Source: Margaritispora aquatica (taxonomy: Eukaryota > Ascomycota > Leotiomycetes > Helotiales > Discinellaceae). Taken from it: 64,000 nucleotides of DNA. Shown one piece after another: positions 46,621-57,141 of the stretch. Position 1 is the first letter of the stretch. Each line of letters starts with the position of its first letter. The stretch spans positions 1,116,001 to 1,180,000 of the forward strand of contig VJWN01000010.1 of assembly GCA_007644065.1 (NCBI GenBank), given 5' to 3'. A model generated the notes under the pieces. It was not told the DNA's origin. It searched no databases and saw nothing but the letters and a program-made list of their open reading frames with translations. The position numbers and the translations under genes were made by a program.

Positions 46621-47025
46621 ATGAGAAAGCCACACTATTACCTCCACCTGCGCTTGCCGACTCTCAAATCCACCCACAAATCCACCTCCATATACTCCAA
46701 CATCTTTTCCACGACCAGCCACACCCCAATGGACCGATCCAAAACCCGTCTCAAACTCTGGAGAAAGTCCACCCATCACACTTCGAGCACCACATACGCT
46801 CAAGTCCAACCAGTACCGGACGCCAAATCAAATCCGTCACGATCGAAACGAGCATGGAAGAAAACCAAGGAATTCTTCGCTTCCCTCGGAGAGCCTCCTA
46901 CGGCTGCGTATGAGCGCCAGCAAGCAGCAGAGCAAAAGATCAGAACGAGTGGCCGAGACGCGTTTGGTGCGATTAATTACGGTCCGTATGGGCAGGGAGG
47001 ACCGTTTGGTGGTGGGAGAGCTTGA
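46621..47025 (+). CDS. Small basic protein with Gly-rich tail (hypothetical)
   Basis: Not recognised. From the ATG at 46621 the frame gives 134 residues; from the internal ATG at 46729 it gives 98. The internal part is basic (DRSKTRLKLWRKS, SKRAWKKTKEFFASLGEPP), then a short charged helix-like segment (AYERQQAAEQKIRTSGRDAF), and the end is YGPYGQGGPFGGGRA. The amphipathic helix and Gly-rich end look like protein, not random translation, and the bases around both ATGs are acceptable. It stands opposite the 3' end of the Zn2Cys6 gene, 122 bp away. Either start, or no gene at all, is possible. Confidence 0.45.
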   Translation: MRKPHYYLHLRLPTLKSTHKSTSIYSNIFSTTSHTPMDRSKTRLKLWRKSTHHTSSTTYAQVQPVPDAKSNPSRSKRAWKKTKEFFASLGEPPTAAYERQQAAEQKIRTSGRDAFGAINYGPYGQGGPFGGGRA

Positions 47026-47147
47026 GAAGAAGGATTGGTATTTTTCAGGTTTCTCGAATGTGGTGGAGTCATTTGAATGGCTCCTAGAGCTAGCGAAAGG
47101 AAGCAGGATCGATGTGGATCAATCTCAGGTGATAATCACCACACGCC

Positions 47148-49903
47148 TTAGGTCATGTGTCCAGGCGTGATATTGGGGAAATGCCAAATCGGTTCCATGC
47201 CGAAGAAGTTATCATCATTAAACCAGGTTTCCAGACCTTCGAAAACCAGTGCCGAGCTATCTGGTGTGTACGGCTCTCTAGAATCAGCTGGCGCTTCGAG
47301 ATTTGCTCGACTTTCATTGTTCCTCGCATTTCCAAGAGCAACTTTTAAAGTTTCGGCTCTTTTGAGGATTGCGGTACCCTGTTCCTTAAGTTAGTAAGTT
47401 GAGGACGATTTCGTGTGCCTAGACCACGATCGCCAGTAACAAAGATTGGACGGGTCTAGTTTTAAGATGGACTTCGCCGCATGGAGGGGGTTGAAAAGGT
47501 TTCACATACTTGATTATAAGGCTTCTGTTCCGAATTAATAGCCAAGTCCACCATAAGCTGTGCAGCTTCCGTGACATTATCCAAATAATCAGACATATTC
47601 GGTATGCAAGAAGGGAACGCTTGGCAAGTGTGGAGAATGAACAGGGCACAGAACGAGATCATAATACAAGCACTATCATCGACGAAACGTAGTCTATCCT
47701 TTTGAATCGGTCCACGGTTGAGAGGCCAATCGATTACGTGATTTGCACAAGCTACGCATCGTGCAATCTGGTCGGTTTGGAGAGGTGTGAGTTGAGGAGA
47801 GCTTCTGACGCATTTGATTGCGTAGCTAGTTATGCAAAATTTTGTGTACCTGGCGTGATACTCTAGGAAAGCGCCGCGATCGTCTGGATTTATAGTTAGT
47901 ATGATTGCGAGGAGTTAATGATGAGGACGGACCTAGATTGATGTATTCTTCCCATCTGTTTCGCCATGCATCTAGGGCTTTGTTGGTATCATTAATCATA
48001 GCTTCCACTGAATTCTCATCTACATCATCCTTGGGATCTGGAAGACACCACCACTCTCCTAGTTGAGGGTGGTTCGCACTAGCCTTTGATTATTAGTAAT
48101 TACTTAGTAGATGAGGAGGGTAAATACCTCTTCCCATATCATGTAAAGCTCTACGATACCAAATAGGTTGCTAGCAGAGATGTCAGTGTATGCATTAACA
48201 AATCACAATAAAAGAACAGCCAAAGAGGATTCGCGAGAAAAGAACGTACTTAAGATGTAGACCTTGCCCAATTTTATCCACCACTTGATTGCTCGCACGT
48301 ATTGAATAATCAATTCGAATACTCGGCGGAGTACCAGAGACTATCGAACAGTAATGTGCCATGTTGAAAAGCCATAGCCACATGGTATATTTCTTGTAAC
48401 TGCTCATATCTTCCGGGCGCGCCGCCAAGCTTGATTCCAGATCCGTTCGCAAGTCCTGAATAGATCGATGAAGAGAGAGTCGAAGGGCCAACACCTCCAC
48501 TGCATATTTAAGAGGCCAGTAGTTGAGATCTTGATCAACAACTGACTTTGATGGCTGAGAAGGAGGAGTGAGATCGGCATAAGCGTAGAGGACGATTAAA
48601 CCCTTGAGTATGACCCAGTCATCTGGTTGTCCATCTCTTCTAGGAGCGAATATCTCTCTAGGAAATCGCGAAACTTCTGGTAGTAGCATTTCTCGAATCT
48701 CCCTGCCACCAGGGAGGTACCGAGCAGTGATATAGCATATGCAATGAACAAATGGAAGTTCATTCTGAATTAGACTTTCAGGGTTGTCGTAATCCTCGTA
48801 ATGCAAAGCTGGAATATACGCCAAGTGCCTTTGGCGAAACAGATGAATCATATCCTTCATCTCATCCTTCGTCAGAAGACCATCGGCTTGAACATACGAA
48901 GCAGGACTCATCATGGCATCTCCATTTGATGGAGTATCCGCATATCTCTTCCTCTTTCTTGAGCTTGAGCTTGACGGTTTTGCTCGTGGGGTGTTGTCAT
49001 AGCGACTTTCCTCGGTGACAGTATCAACCGGCGGCGTTGAGTAGATAGAAGGCAAGTCTGATAGGTTTTGAGCGTGTGAGCTGCCGAACCCCGTGGCGAT
49101 GGGACGGGGTCTCTTGAGCGGGGCTTGGTAAGGAATTTCTGCAGTGCTACGAATGGTTTTCGCGGGACTTAGAATGGAGACGATCGAATTGCTTGGGCGT
49201 TCAGGATGGTAAAGTGTTGGAGGTGGTGGCTGTATCTCATCAAGTCTGTTATGGCTCTGTAGCTCTTGACTTGGTCGAGGTCGACTGCTTTGAGGCAAAC
49301 ACTCACGACCGACTTTTTCACATCGCTTGCAGGGAGGATTTTCTGCTCCTTCACATTTCATCTAGAGATTATATTAGCTATAAGTACGAGTAGAGATGAG
49401 TTCAATGATGTAAGCACGAGCAAATCCACGATTTCATACTCAGGCATACACAATTGGCTCAGAATGTCTCAATGAGACTCACCTTCATCTGTCGGCACGC
49501 TACACATGCTCTAATAGCAATCTTCGGAACAATTCCCCCCTTTGAGTCCACAGGACTCGTAGAGCCCAGTACTTTCTGATTGGGCACTGGTTCTGAAGCC
49601 ATGATGTCTTGCAGTGCGGCGTGGATGGTATTCGCGACTAGACACTACAGGTGGACCCGGTGATGGCGTAGAAACCTGGGGCAGGGTAATTACGTGGCAG
49701 TGACCAGCATACAAACCACAACCGGGTGTGTTGGCAATATCTTGGGTAATAGGCGCGTCCTGAAGGTGTTGAGAAGGATGTTTGTCGTTGACATGTCGTC
49801 CAAACCGCCGAGGAGCCGGTGCGACCGGCCTTTGAATCCGGTACCTCGGCCTCCCGTCGGTCGATGCGGCTGAACTAAGTGAGACACCTCCAGAGTGAGA
49901 CAT
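47148..49903 (-). CDS. Zn2Cys6 (fungal binuclear cluster) transcription factor
   Basis: Nuclear DNA-binding regulator. Exons: 49694-49903 (optional), 49483-49644, 48250-49361, 48129-48171, 47933-48083, 47510-47883, 47148-47384. Starting at 49903 this gives 762 residues; starting at the internal ATG at 49602 it gives 678. The cluster spans a splice: ACVACRQMK / MKCEGAENPPCKRCEKVGREC, six Cys with spacing 2-6-7-2-6, in range for the family. A Pro/Ser-rich linker with a basic SSSRKRKRYAD patch follows, then the fungal regulatory region: TKDEMKDMIHLFRQRHLAYIPAL, FVHCICYITARYLPGG, VLALRLSLHRSI, LWLFNMAHYCSIVSGTPPSI and NNLFGIVELYMIWEE. The N-terminal extension depends on a 49-bp intron (49645-49693). 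The donor GTCCGT at 47932 is weak. The pathway regulated is unknown. Confidence 0.88.
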
Positions 49904-50772
49904 GCATCACTTTCATCGTTTCAATGTTTAAATTCCGAAGTATAATTTATTTAAGTTCGCTGTTAATACTCATTGCAGAATCGTGTTTTTGCGATCACTT
50001 CAAACCGTGTTGAGATGCGATTCAGTACGGATGGAGCTGAGATGTGAGCTATGTCAGCTTGTCTATTCATCCCGCCCCGCTATAAGCCACTGCTTTGAAC
50101 TTCTAGTTAAAAGACTTTGTCTCAACTTAATACTTGTCTCTCCTTAATGGATTGCTTGTGTTATGGGATATTATCTGTAGGTGTGAAGGTTGAAGTCTGC
50201 CAAGTGCAAAGAAGCATTGCTGTCAATTAAATACACCCAGAAATAACATCTTGTAGCGACTAATATATTATAAACCAGTTAATTCGGTACAGAGTTTTTG
50301 ATCCCAATAAATGGCAAGTAATCAGTTGGTCCCCGACCGGTACTCTCGGCTACGAGCTACAGAGAAGAGTGTTGAGCGAAGTGAACTGTGTGAGTAGAGA
50401 TATCCATAAGAATGAAAGAAGCGTGAACAAACTTCAAATCGAGGTGCGAAGAGCTTCAAACACATCTAGATCTTTTAATGAATCCGGCTTTACTGTATAC
50501 ACTCCAAGGGCAAGCAAGAATGAAACCAAATGACCTCTAAGCTGTCTGTCTGTGTACGCATTCAACGAGATTCTTGCAAATGCCACCACCACAAGACCAA
50601 CGACACTAATACCGATGCGACTATATATCCTCTCCTCTGCTCTGCTCTCCAACTCTTCTTATTGTAATGCACGTCCCAGTTGGTTTCCAACTTAGTTCCT
50701 AATTCGCTTTTCAGACTCAACCTACACCTTCGCATCCCCATCCACAGCACGCAACCTCTCACCCACCCTAAC
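49904..50772. other. Gap between Zn2Cys6 and thioesterase genes
   Basis: 869 bp holding the promoter of the Zn2Cys6 gene and the 3' flank of the thioesterase. A 72-codon minus-strand frame at 50434-50652 has a hydrophobic middle but no other support. Confidence 0.5.
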
Positions 50773-51797
50773 TCACAATTTGGCCCCAATTCTCTTTCCC
50801 TCATCCTTCGCCTTCCCCGCCTCCCCCTTCAACCTCCAGACCTCATCCCACGGCACCACGAAAGTCAAATGCTCGCCCCTCGTCGGCACCGCAACCTTAT
50901 GGTGCTCACAAGTCGTATACACCGTCTTACCGTCGGGAGATTCCATCGTGCCACGGATCATAGCCATCGTCCTGCCAACTTGCATGACTTTGCTGCGGAT
51001 GCGGATTGTGGTGCCTATTGTTTTGGTATGTTAGTAAGATGATACAAGAGAGCGAGTCAAGGGTTGTTTAAAGGGCTTACGTACCTATTGGTATGGCTCG
51101 GAGGTAGCTGATGTTCAGCGATCGCGTCACGCCGCCTAGGAAACTGCTTCTTGTTAGCTGGTGCGCGCCTGTCTGAGTTGCTCGACTTCATCTCGTCCTG
51201 AAGCTATCTCGCTTGAGTTCTTCTTTGTATCTCTCTAGCTCATTCCCCATTTCTATTCAGAGCCCTTTCTTCAGACCACTCATTCATATGCATAAGTCCC
51301 CCCAAAAGGCAAAAGGCAAAAGGCAAAAGGCAAAAGACAGTAGAAACACTCACTCCCAATATCCTGGCCTCGCCAACGGCCCCAACGCAGTCGTGGTACA
51401 CATATCAAAGATAACCCCCGCGGCACCACCATGCATGACCCCATTGAGGTTAGCATACATCTCATCGATGACGAACTCGAACTCGACGGTGCCAGCAGGA
51501 GAGGCATCGACGAGGCGCACGTTGGACATGACGTGCTTGTCGTAGCCGGCGAAGGAGGTCGAGGCTGCGATGAGTTGGTACCTGCTTGGTGTTAGTCTTT
51601 GGTGCGAAGTTGGGGATGGGGATAGGAATGATGTGCGATGGGTCGTGTGTGGGGAGATGAGACGAGGTAGAAAGAGTGAGAGTGAGATGCAAGTGAGTGC
51701 ATACAAGATAGATAAAAGTGGCATACCGATCAAAAATCGCCCTCACAGCAGCCATAGCCTCATCCCGCTCAGGCGAGGAACCCGACGAATCCACCAT
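50773..51797 (-). CDS. Hotdog-fold acyl-CoA thioesterase (PaaI/THEM2-like)
   Basis: Likely hydrolyses an acyl-CoA thioester, probably as a dimer or tetramer. Exons 51727-51797, 51354-51581, 51085-51143 and 50773-51014 sum to exactly 600 nt, 199 residues. The hotdog signature reads NLNGVMHGGAAGVIFDMCTT (the HGG turn and the acidic residue of the helix), followed by the joined WDFLGGVTRSLNISYLRAIPIGTTIRIRS, the second strand block, and VGRTMAMIRGTM. These are the conserved blocks of the PaaI-type family. The N-terminal 24 residues, MVDSSGSSPERDEAM, carry no obvious targeting signal. The second intron (51144-51353, 210 bp) contains a 7-bp tandem repeat. The third uses a GTACGT donor. Physiological substrate cannot be read from sequence. 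Confidence 0.92.
51304..51331. repeat. Tandem repeat (AAAAGGC)4 in an intron
   Basis: Four exact 7-bp copies plus a fifth degenerate one, inside the second intron of the thioesterase gene. Confidence 0.9.
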
Positions 51798-53306
51798 CTT
51801 CACCTCTCTTCTCTCCTTGACCTGACCTGACCTCTCGTTCAATACTTCAAATCTCTTCTAATGAATCTAACTCCTTACTTTTAACACAGTCCCGCTCTCC
51901 TCAGTTCAACAACATCAACACACTTCGGAATTCCCTCTCTCTCACACACACTTCTCAATCTTGTCCTTCTCACTCCTCTTCCCTCGTCCCTCTTCGTCCT
52001 TGTCTTCGCCTTCGTTCCTTAAGCTTAGCTTCCGATTTAGCTTTCAATTACGCACCCACTCCTCACTCACTCGATCGCTCAAGTCGACAACCAAACAAAC
52101 AAACACGAGACCCAACAAACAAAGGTTAGTTGGCTAGCTACTTGGTTGGTTGGTTGGTTGGTTGGTAGGTTGGTATGTAGGAAAGTATGTATGTAGCGAC
52201 CTCGACAAATATATATCACCAGCTACAATTTTTCCCGTTTCCCCCACAACGCCTCCAATTCCTAAATCGAGTATTGTGAATTTCCTCACAAAAAGGAGAA
52301 TTGAGAGTAATCTGGGGGGGAAGGGGGGGTTAGATTATTCAATTCGGAGGTCAGAAGAGCTAAGGTAGGTAGGTACTCTGGTAAAGAGTGAGAGTTAGAG
52401 TACGGTATCTAGGGTAGATGCCGAGGCAATGCAAATGCAAGTCCCAAACCAACAACCATCGGCACAAGCTCGGCATACTGCTGGATGTACCCCACATGTT
52501 ATCTACCCGTTCATCGCGGGGCTGCCAAGACCAGGCCAGATACCTAGGTAGGTATCTAATTATAAGATGTCAATTACATTTGTAGTGCTAAAATACTTGT
52601 TGAAAAAAAATGTGATTTGGTATCATAGTTTGCTGGATATTGTTTGTTTACATTCAAAACATGGGTTGTGGTAAGGCTGGGTTCAAACATGGCATATACA
52701 TCTGTCTGGACAAAGAAGCTGGAAACTGTGATGTGTATTCATCTGCCTACGCAGTACAAATCCCCTTTCTCCCATCTCTCTCCCTTCTTCCCATCCTTCC
52801 CATCCTTCCCATCTCTCCTCACCTGTACTGTCCCGGGCAGTTCAAATACGATCGCGTAGCACTCATCTCGACTTCTCTCTCTCTCTCGGAATAGTCAATC
52901 TTTCACAAATCAACCCCTAAGCTGGACCCATATAATACAATCTCCAGCTATGCAACATATCCTGTATGCATCTCCCGTCCGAACGCCTTTAAAATGCTGA
53001 TCCATGCCATATAATGCTATCACATATCCAGACCTTCCTCACAAGAGGAAGGAAAATAACACCGGTAAATGCAAAACACAGCTCGCTTGCTGATCTGACG
53101 CTGAAGAAAAATGTCGAACAATGCCATAAAAAGCAAATGACCTCCTTGGGGTATCTCTGTAGTACGCGTCTTCGTTTTCGTTTCTGATATGCTGTTCATC
53201 TCATCTTTTCGTTTCGTCTCGTTTCTGTATATAGTCGATGCTTAGTAGCATCCTGTCTGTGCTAGACAGCTGATCATAGTATCGCAGTCCATATCGTTGT
53301 CTGATA
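51798..53306. other. Intergenic region upstream of the thioesterase
   Basis: 1.5 kb with a CT-rich leader (51798-52030), a (TTGG)6 run at 52142-52165, and the palindrome TACCTAGGTA at 52541-52550. It also holds the 3' flank of the LicD-like gene. No gene is supported. Confidence 0.55.
52142..52165. repeat. Microsatellite (TTGG)6
   Basis: Six tetranucleotide units in non-coding DNA. Confidence 0.9.
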
Positions 53307-54360
53307 TCAAAATAACCTTCTCAAAGCTTTCAACCCTTTGAGGCTTTTCGCCTCACCGGGTAAACTCCTAGGTGCATGCGCCACATCCCCAGCAGATGAT
53401 CTCGCACTGTTCCAACTCATGGGTTCCTGTTTAATCCACTCCTTTTGCTCTGCATTCCACATGTGCCTGAAAGTACATTAGCATAAACTTTTCTCGTAAT
53501 TTTCAATCAACTTACCCCTCGTGCACAGTCTTCGTTAGTGCTCTCGCAGAATACTCCTCAACCAAAATGCGATCAAAAGAGTACGGTACCAGAGCACTGA
53601 CACCTTCAAACACCGTCTCCCTCAATGGGTAGATATCCCTCGTACGATATCTGTGATAATTCTTGCAACTCCATATTCCCGGTTGATTGACCGGATTGAG
53701 TTCCGCCAAGCCAGTAATGTCAATAAATAACCCATTGGTCATATCGATCCACCTTGCATCAATGACATTCATCCCATCTCCTCTCACTCGTTCGACATGG
53801 TTTGGGTTGACGTCCAGCAGGTACTCGCGCTCAACAACATCTCCACTACTGCTCGTAGAAGTATAGTTGTGTGTCGTCATGTTCATATTCTCCCCTAGCC
53901 ATGTCAATGTTGCAGCACTGACTTGCGTATCCAGATCCCAATCCCACGGCATGATTTGTCCATTCCACCACCATCCTAGCAGTGTGCCATGTGCAATCCA
54001 AGTCTCCACGTTTCTTTCGCGGAAAACGGTCAGATACGATCTGATCAAGTGGTATAGTGTTTCGCCTCGCTCCTCGTATGTGACAGGCTTGCCATTGAAG
54101 TATCGTATATCGTAATGTCCTAATTCATTATCTCCTCCGGGTTCGAGGAAGTATTTTGTAGAAGGTGGATTTGCTGGTGCTGGTGCTGGGATCGCGGGGG
54201 TGTGTTTGTGTTTCTGGATGATTTCTGGTTCAGGACTGCCTCCCTCGTCCATATCTGGACCTCCATGATTCTCCCTCGAGATGATCTCTGGTTGTGTGCT
54301 TGGAGCTGCCAGTACCGCCGTGAGTAGAAATGTAGTGGTGAGAAATGCGGAGAGCTTCAT
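53307..54360 (-). CDS. LicD/Mnn4-like secretory-pathway protein
   Basis: Likely acts in the Golgi or cell surface in phosphoryl transfer to glycans, as inferred for fungal LicD-domain proteins related to yeast Mnn4. Exons 53516-54360 and 53307-53466 (49-bp intron) sum to 1005 nt, 334 residues. An N-terminal signal peptide is clear (MKLSAFLTTTFLLTAVLAAPS, cleavage after LAA). A Pro/Ala-rich linker precedes the LicD region: YHLIRSYLTVF, WIAHGTLLGWWWNGQIMPWDWDLD (the conserved GTLLG and D-x-D-x-D core), then WIDMTNGLFIDITGL and WSCKNYHRYRTRDIYPLRET. The last exon adds a basic tail (KSLKGLKALRRLF). Substrate and catalytic activity are not demonstrated for most fungal members. Confidence 0.92.
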
Positions 54361-55310
54361 GGTAGTGGTTGTATATCGAAATGTTCCCAGATTTAACCCT
54401 CCTCAACCCAAGTTGAATATCAAGATATTCTCCTCTGGAACCTCTCACAATCAAAGTAAGTTGAAAGGATGCCAATGTGTTTCCGTGATGTGATAAGCCG
54501 TCTATTTTGGTTTGCTCGGATCCTGCGTCACACCAAGCAGCCAATGCTTATAGCCAAGAATGTATGTCCAAGTTTCGTCTGTAACCCTGACGAACGACTA
54601 AGCAGCAGCAATTGATGATTGGACAACGAGAGACTTTTAACTTTGATTGTCGTGCAGAGAGTGCCAAGAAAGACAAAGTGTTTGGTGGTATTGGCGTGAA
54701 GATGTAAGATGACGACAATGATGGAATGGTACGAGACAAAACAACGCAGATGAAGCACGAGGACAGTACCAGTACGGAGCAGAGTACGGCGATTATAACC
54801 ACAAAAAAAGAAAGAAGGAAATGCGGGCGAGTTATGTGTCGTATGCTCATACCCAGGATTTCAAGGATAGGATAGATCGGATACTAGCATACTGAAATGC
54901 AGGCATGGAGAGCTGGGTTGGTTCTCGGTTCTCTCCAGCGATAGGATGTAGGATAACTCCACAATTAAGAGTTACGACGCCCATATGATTAATATAGCCT
55001 TGTCACCTTGGTGGTCATGGAAGTGATGACGGGATGCATGAGGTATGTATGAGGTGGTGCTCATACAGCATACAGAACGGAAGGATAGTACCCAGGTCAG
55101 GCTAGGCTAGGCCATGCTTGCCTTTCAGGGCAGGACATGCTTGTACCAAAGTACGGGAGGACAAGGTGTAGGGTGGAGGTGGAATGGAATGGAGTGGAGT
55201 GAGGCAGGCGCGTGTGAGGCTAAAGTGCCGGAGAAGGAAAGGCGTGTGAAAGGGAAGAGAAGAAGCACGGAAGGAACCAACCTGGAAAGCAACAGGAGGG
55301 AAGGAAGGAA

Positions 55311-55342
55311 GGTGGGAAGGTGGGAAGGTGGGAAGGTGGGAC
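55311..55342 (+). repeat. Tandem repeat GGTGGGAA, four units, G4-prone
   Basis: Three exact copies and a fourth with one change. The regularly spaced GG/GGG runs could fold as a G-quadruplex. Confidence 0.85.
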
Positions 55343-55946
55343 AAAGGCACAGATCGGGACCGAGGGGAGATGGAAATGGAAAGGGAAAGGGAAATGGAAA
55401 TGGTCGGCGAGGGGTGTAAAACTTGAGGCTGCATGTTTCGACCGCAGCGCAGTGCCAGTCCAATGCAGAAGAGAAAAACGTACAGAGACAAAACAAAAGA
55501 CAAGCCTTTGATATGCGAGACAAGGCAAGAACCAAAGAACAGTGCAGTTGTCTGCAGTTGGGGCAGTCGCAAGTTGGATCGTTTGAATGATAATGTCTTG
55601 GCTGTGGCTGTGGCTGAACTTGTGGGGATCCACTCCCTGATCCACTCCTGATCCACCTGCCACCATTCATCACGCCCCCATCAAGCCCCAAAGATACGTT
55701 CCCGAGCATGATTCAAAGATAGAGTAGGTACGGACGTATTCGAGTACCTCTCTGGACAGTGGACTCACTTGACCAGTGCACCTTCCAGAAAGAATTCCTC
55801 ATGGCTTACCCCATACCGAGATGGTAGTCCATTATTGTCTGTAAAATGCAGGTACAGAATTACCTTATCCTAATCTTCGTCTCCTTTTCTCCCCACGCCT
55901 TCCATAATTATCAAAGTCAACCATCACCTCATTTCATACTGTAAGG

Positions 55947-55968
55947 TACTGTACTGTACAGTACAGTA
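55947..55968. repeat. 22-bp perfect palindrome built of GTACTGTAC/GTACAGTAC
   Basis: Positions 55947-55957 are the exact reverse complement of 55958-55968, with no spacer. It contains overlapping copies of the 9-mer that recurs at other intergenic sites in this window. Confidence 0.9.
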
Positions 55969-56744
55969 TGTACAGTAGGTAGTCACACAATCTAGATTAT
56001 GACTTCTATTTCATCCCACATCCATCCAGGTTCATCTCAAACCTCTAAACTCAAACTCCGTCTTCCTTCTTTTGTGCATGCATTGACCCTCAACCCTCCT
56101 TCCCAGCTCTCCATCCAGTCCCTCCAGTCTCCCATCCTTGCCAAGCCAACGGGTCATCCATGTCCCGCCGGCGCGGCGTTTTTCGCTTTTACGTGTGTCA
56201 ATGGATAAAAGGAAGAGACCAGGGGTTCCCGTCAACGTCACCTTTCGTGTCCCTTTGTGTCCCTTCGTGTCCTTCATGACTGCCGGATCTCTGCTTCCTT
56301 TCTCTCCCTGCCCATCCTGTCCACCTTATGGTGCGTGACCATTACCACCAACCAAAAAAAAAAAAATTAACCACCAGCCAAAAACATTAGTACAATACGC
56401 ATGAACACGCGGCCTCGATGCTACGCCCATTCTAAGGTACTTTGCCGTTCTCCAAACGCGCAAATCACCTCGTGTTCAGTGTCTTCAATTTCATTCCACT
56501 CCAGGTTTTCACCACTTCAGAGCAGCCACTCACAAGACCTGGATCACGATCTGTTTGCTGGTTTGGGTTGAGTTCACATCCCAAGACTTTACTTGGTAAG
56601 AGCTCGAGCTCAAATCTTGAAAAGTATGGTGACCGAAAGTCAATATCATGTTCACCTCACATGACCATAAGGGAAAGGTAATCCGGGATTCCTGATGCTG
56701 ATCGTGCGGCAAGCTGTTTTGATGAATGAGGTAAGGTGTCCAGG

Positions 56745-56776
56745 TGTTCTGGTGTCCTGGTGTCCTGGTGTCCTGG
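56745..56776. repeat. Tandem repeat TGTCCTGG, four units
   Basis: One variant (TGTTCTGG) and three exact 8-bp copies in non-coding DNA. Confidence 0.85.
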
Positions 56777-57105
56777 TTTGCGGCACTCAGAGATGGATGA
56801 TTGCCCACATGAGATCTAATCGCTTGGCGCATACTGATTGGGGAACTTTGAACAAAAATCCAGAAAATCCAGAAAACCCAGAAATCCAAAATTCAATATC
56901 CAACCAAGAAATGAAACACAAACAACCACGCTCATCCCATTCGGCTCTCCTCCCCCCCCGTGCCCCACCACCTACCTTATCTTCCACACATGAGACAAAC
57001 TCGTTGCTTCTTTTTGTCTTGTTTCGCGGAGAGAAAGGAGGTTTTCACACCGACTTCGATTTGGTTTCATCGATTGAGGCTGATGTTTGCTCTTTTTCCA
57101 CAGGT

Positions 57106-57141
57106 GAAGAAGAAGAAGAAGAAGAAGAAGAAGAAGAAGAA
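57106..57141 (+). repeat. Microsatellite (GAA)12
   Basis: Twelve exact trinucleotide units in non-coding DNA. Confidence 0.95.

Noticed and set aside
47826..47849. A 24-nt GT-AG segment in the Zn2Cys6 gene that could be read as an intron
   Set aside because: Too short to splice, and the sequence reads through in frame without a stop (ARYTKFCITSYAIK).
50434..50652. 72-codon minus-strand frame with a hydrophobic core
   Set aside because: Short, no recognised domain, poor start context; could be chance in the thioesterase 3' flank.
55102..55709. Three overlapping long frames on the minus strand (148-194 codons)
   Set aside because: All three frames stay open together because the DNA is a low-complexity CT/GA tract; this is a composition effect.
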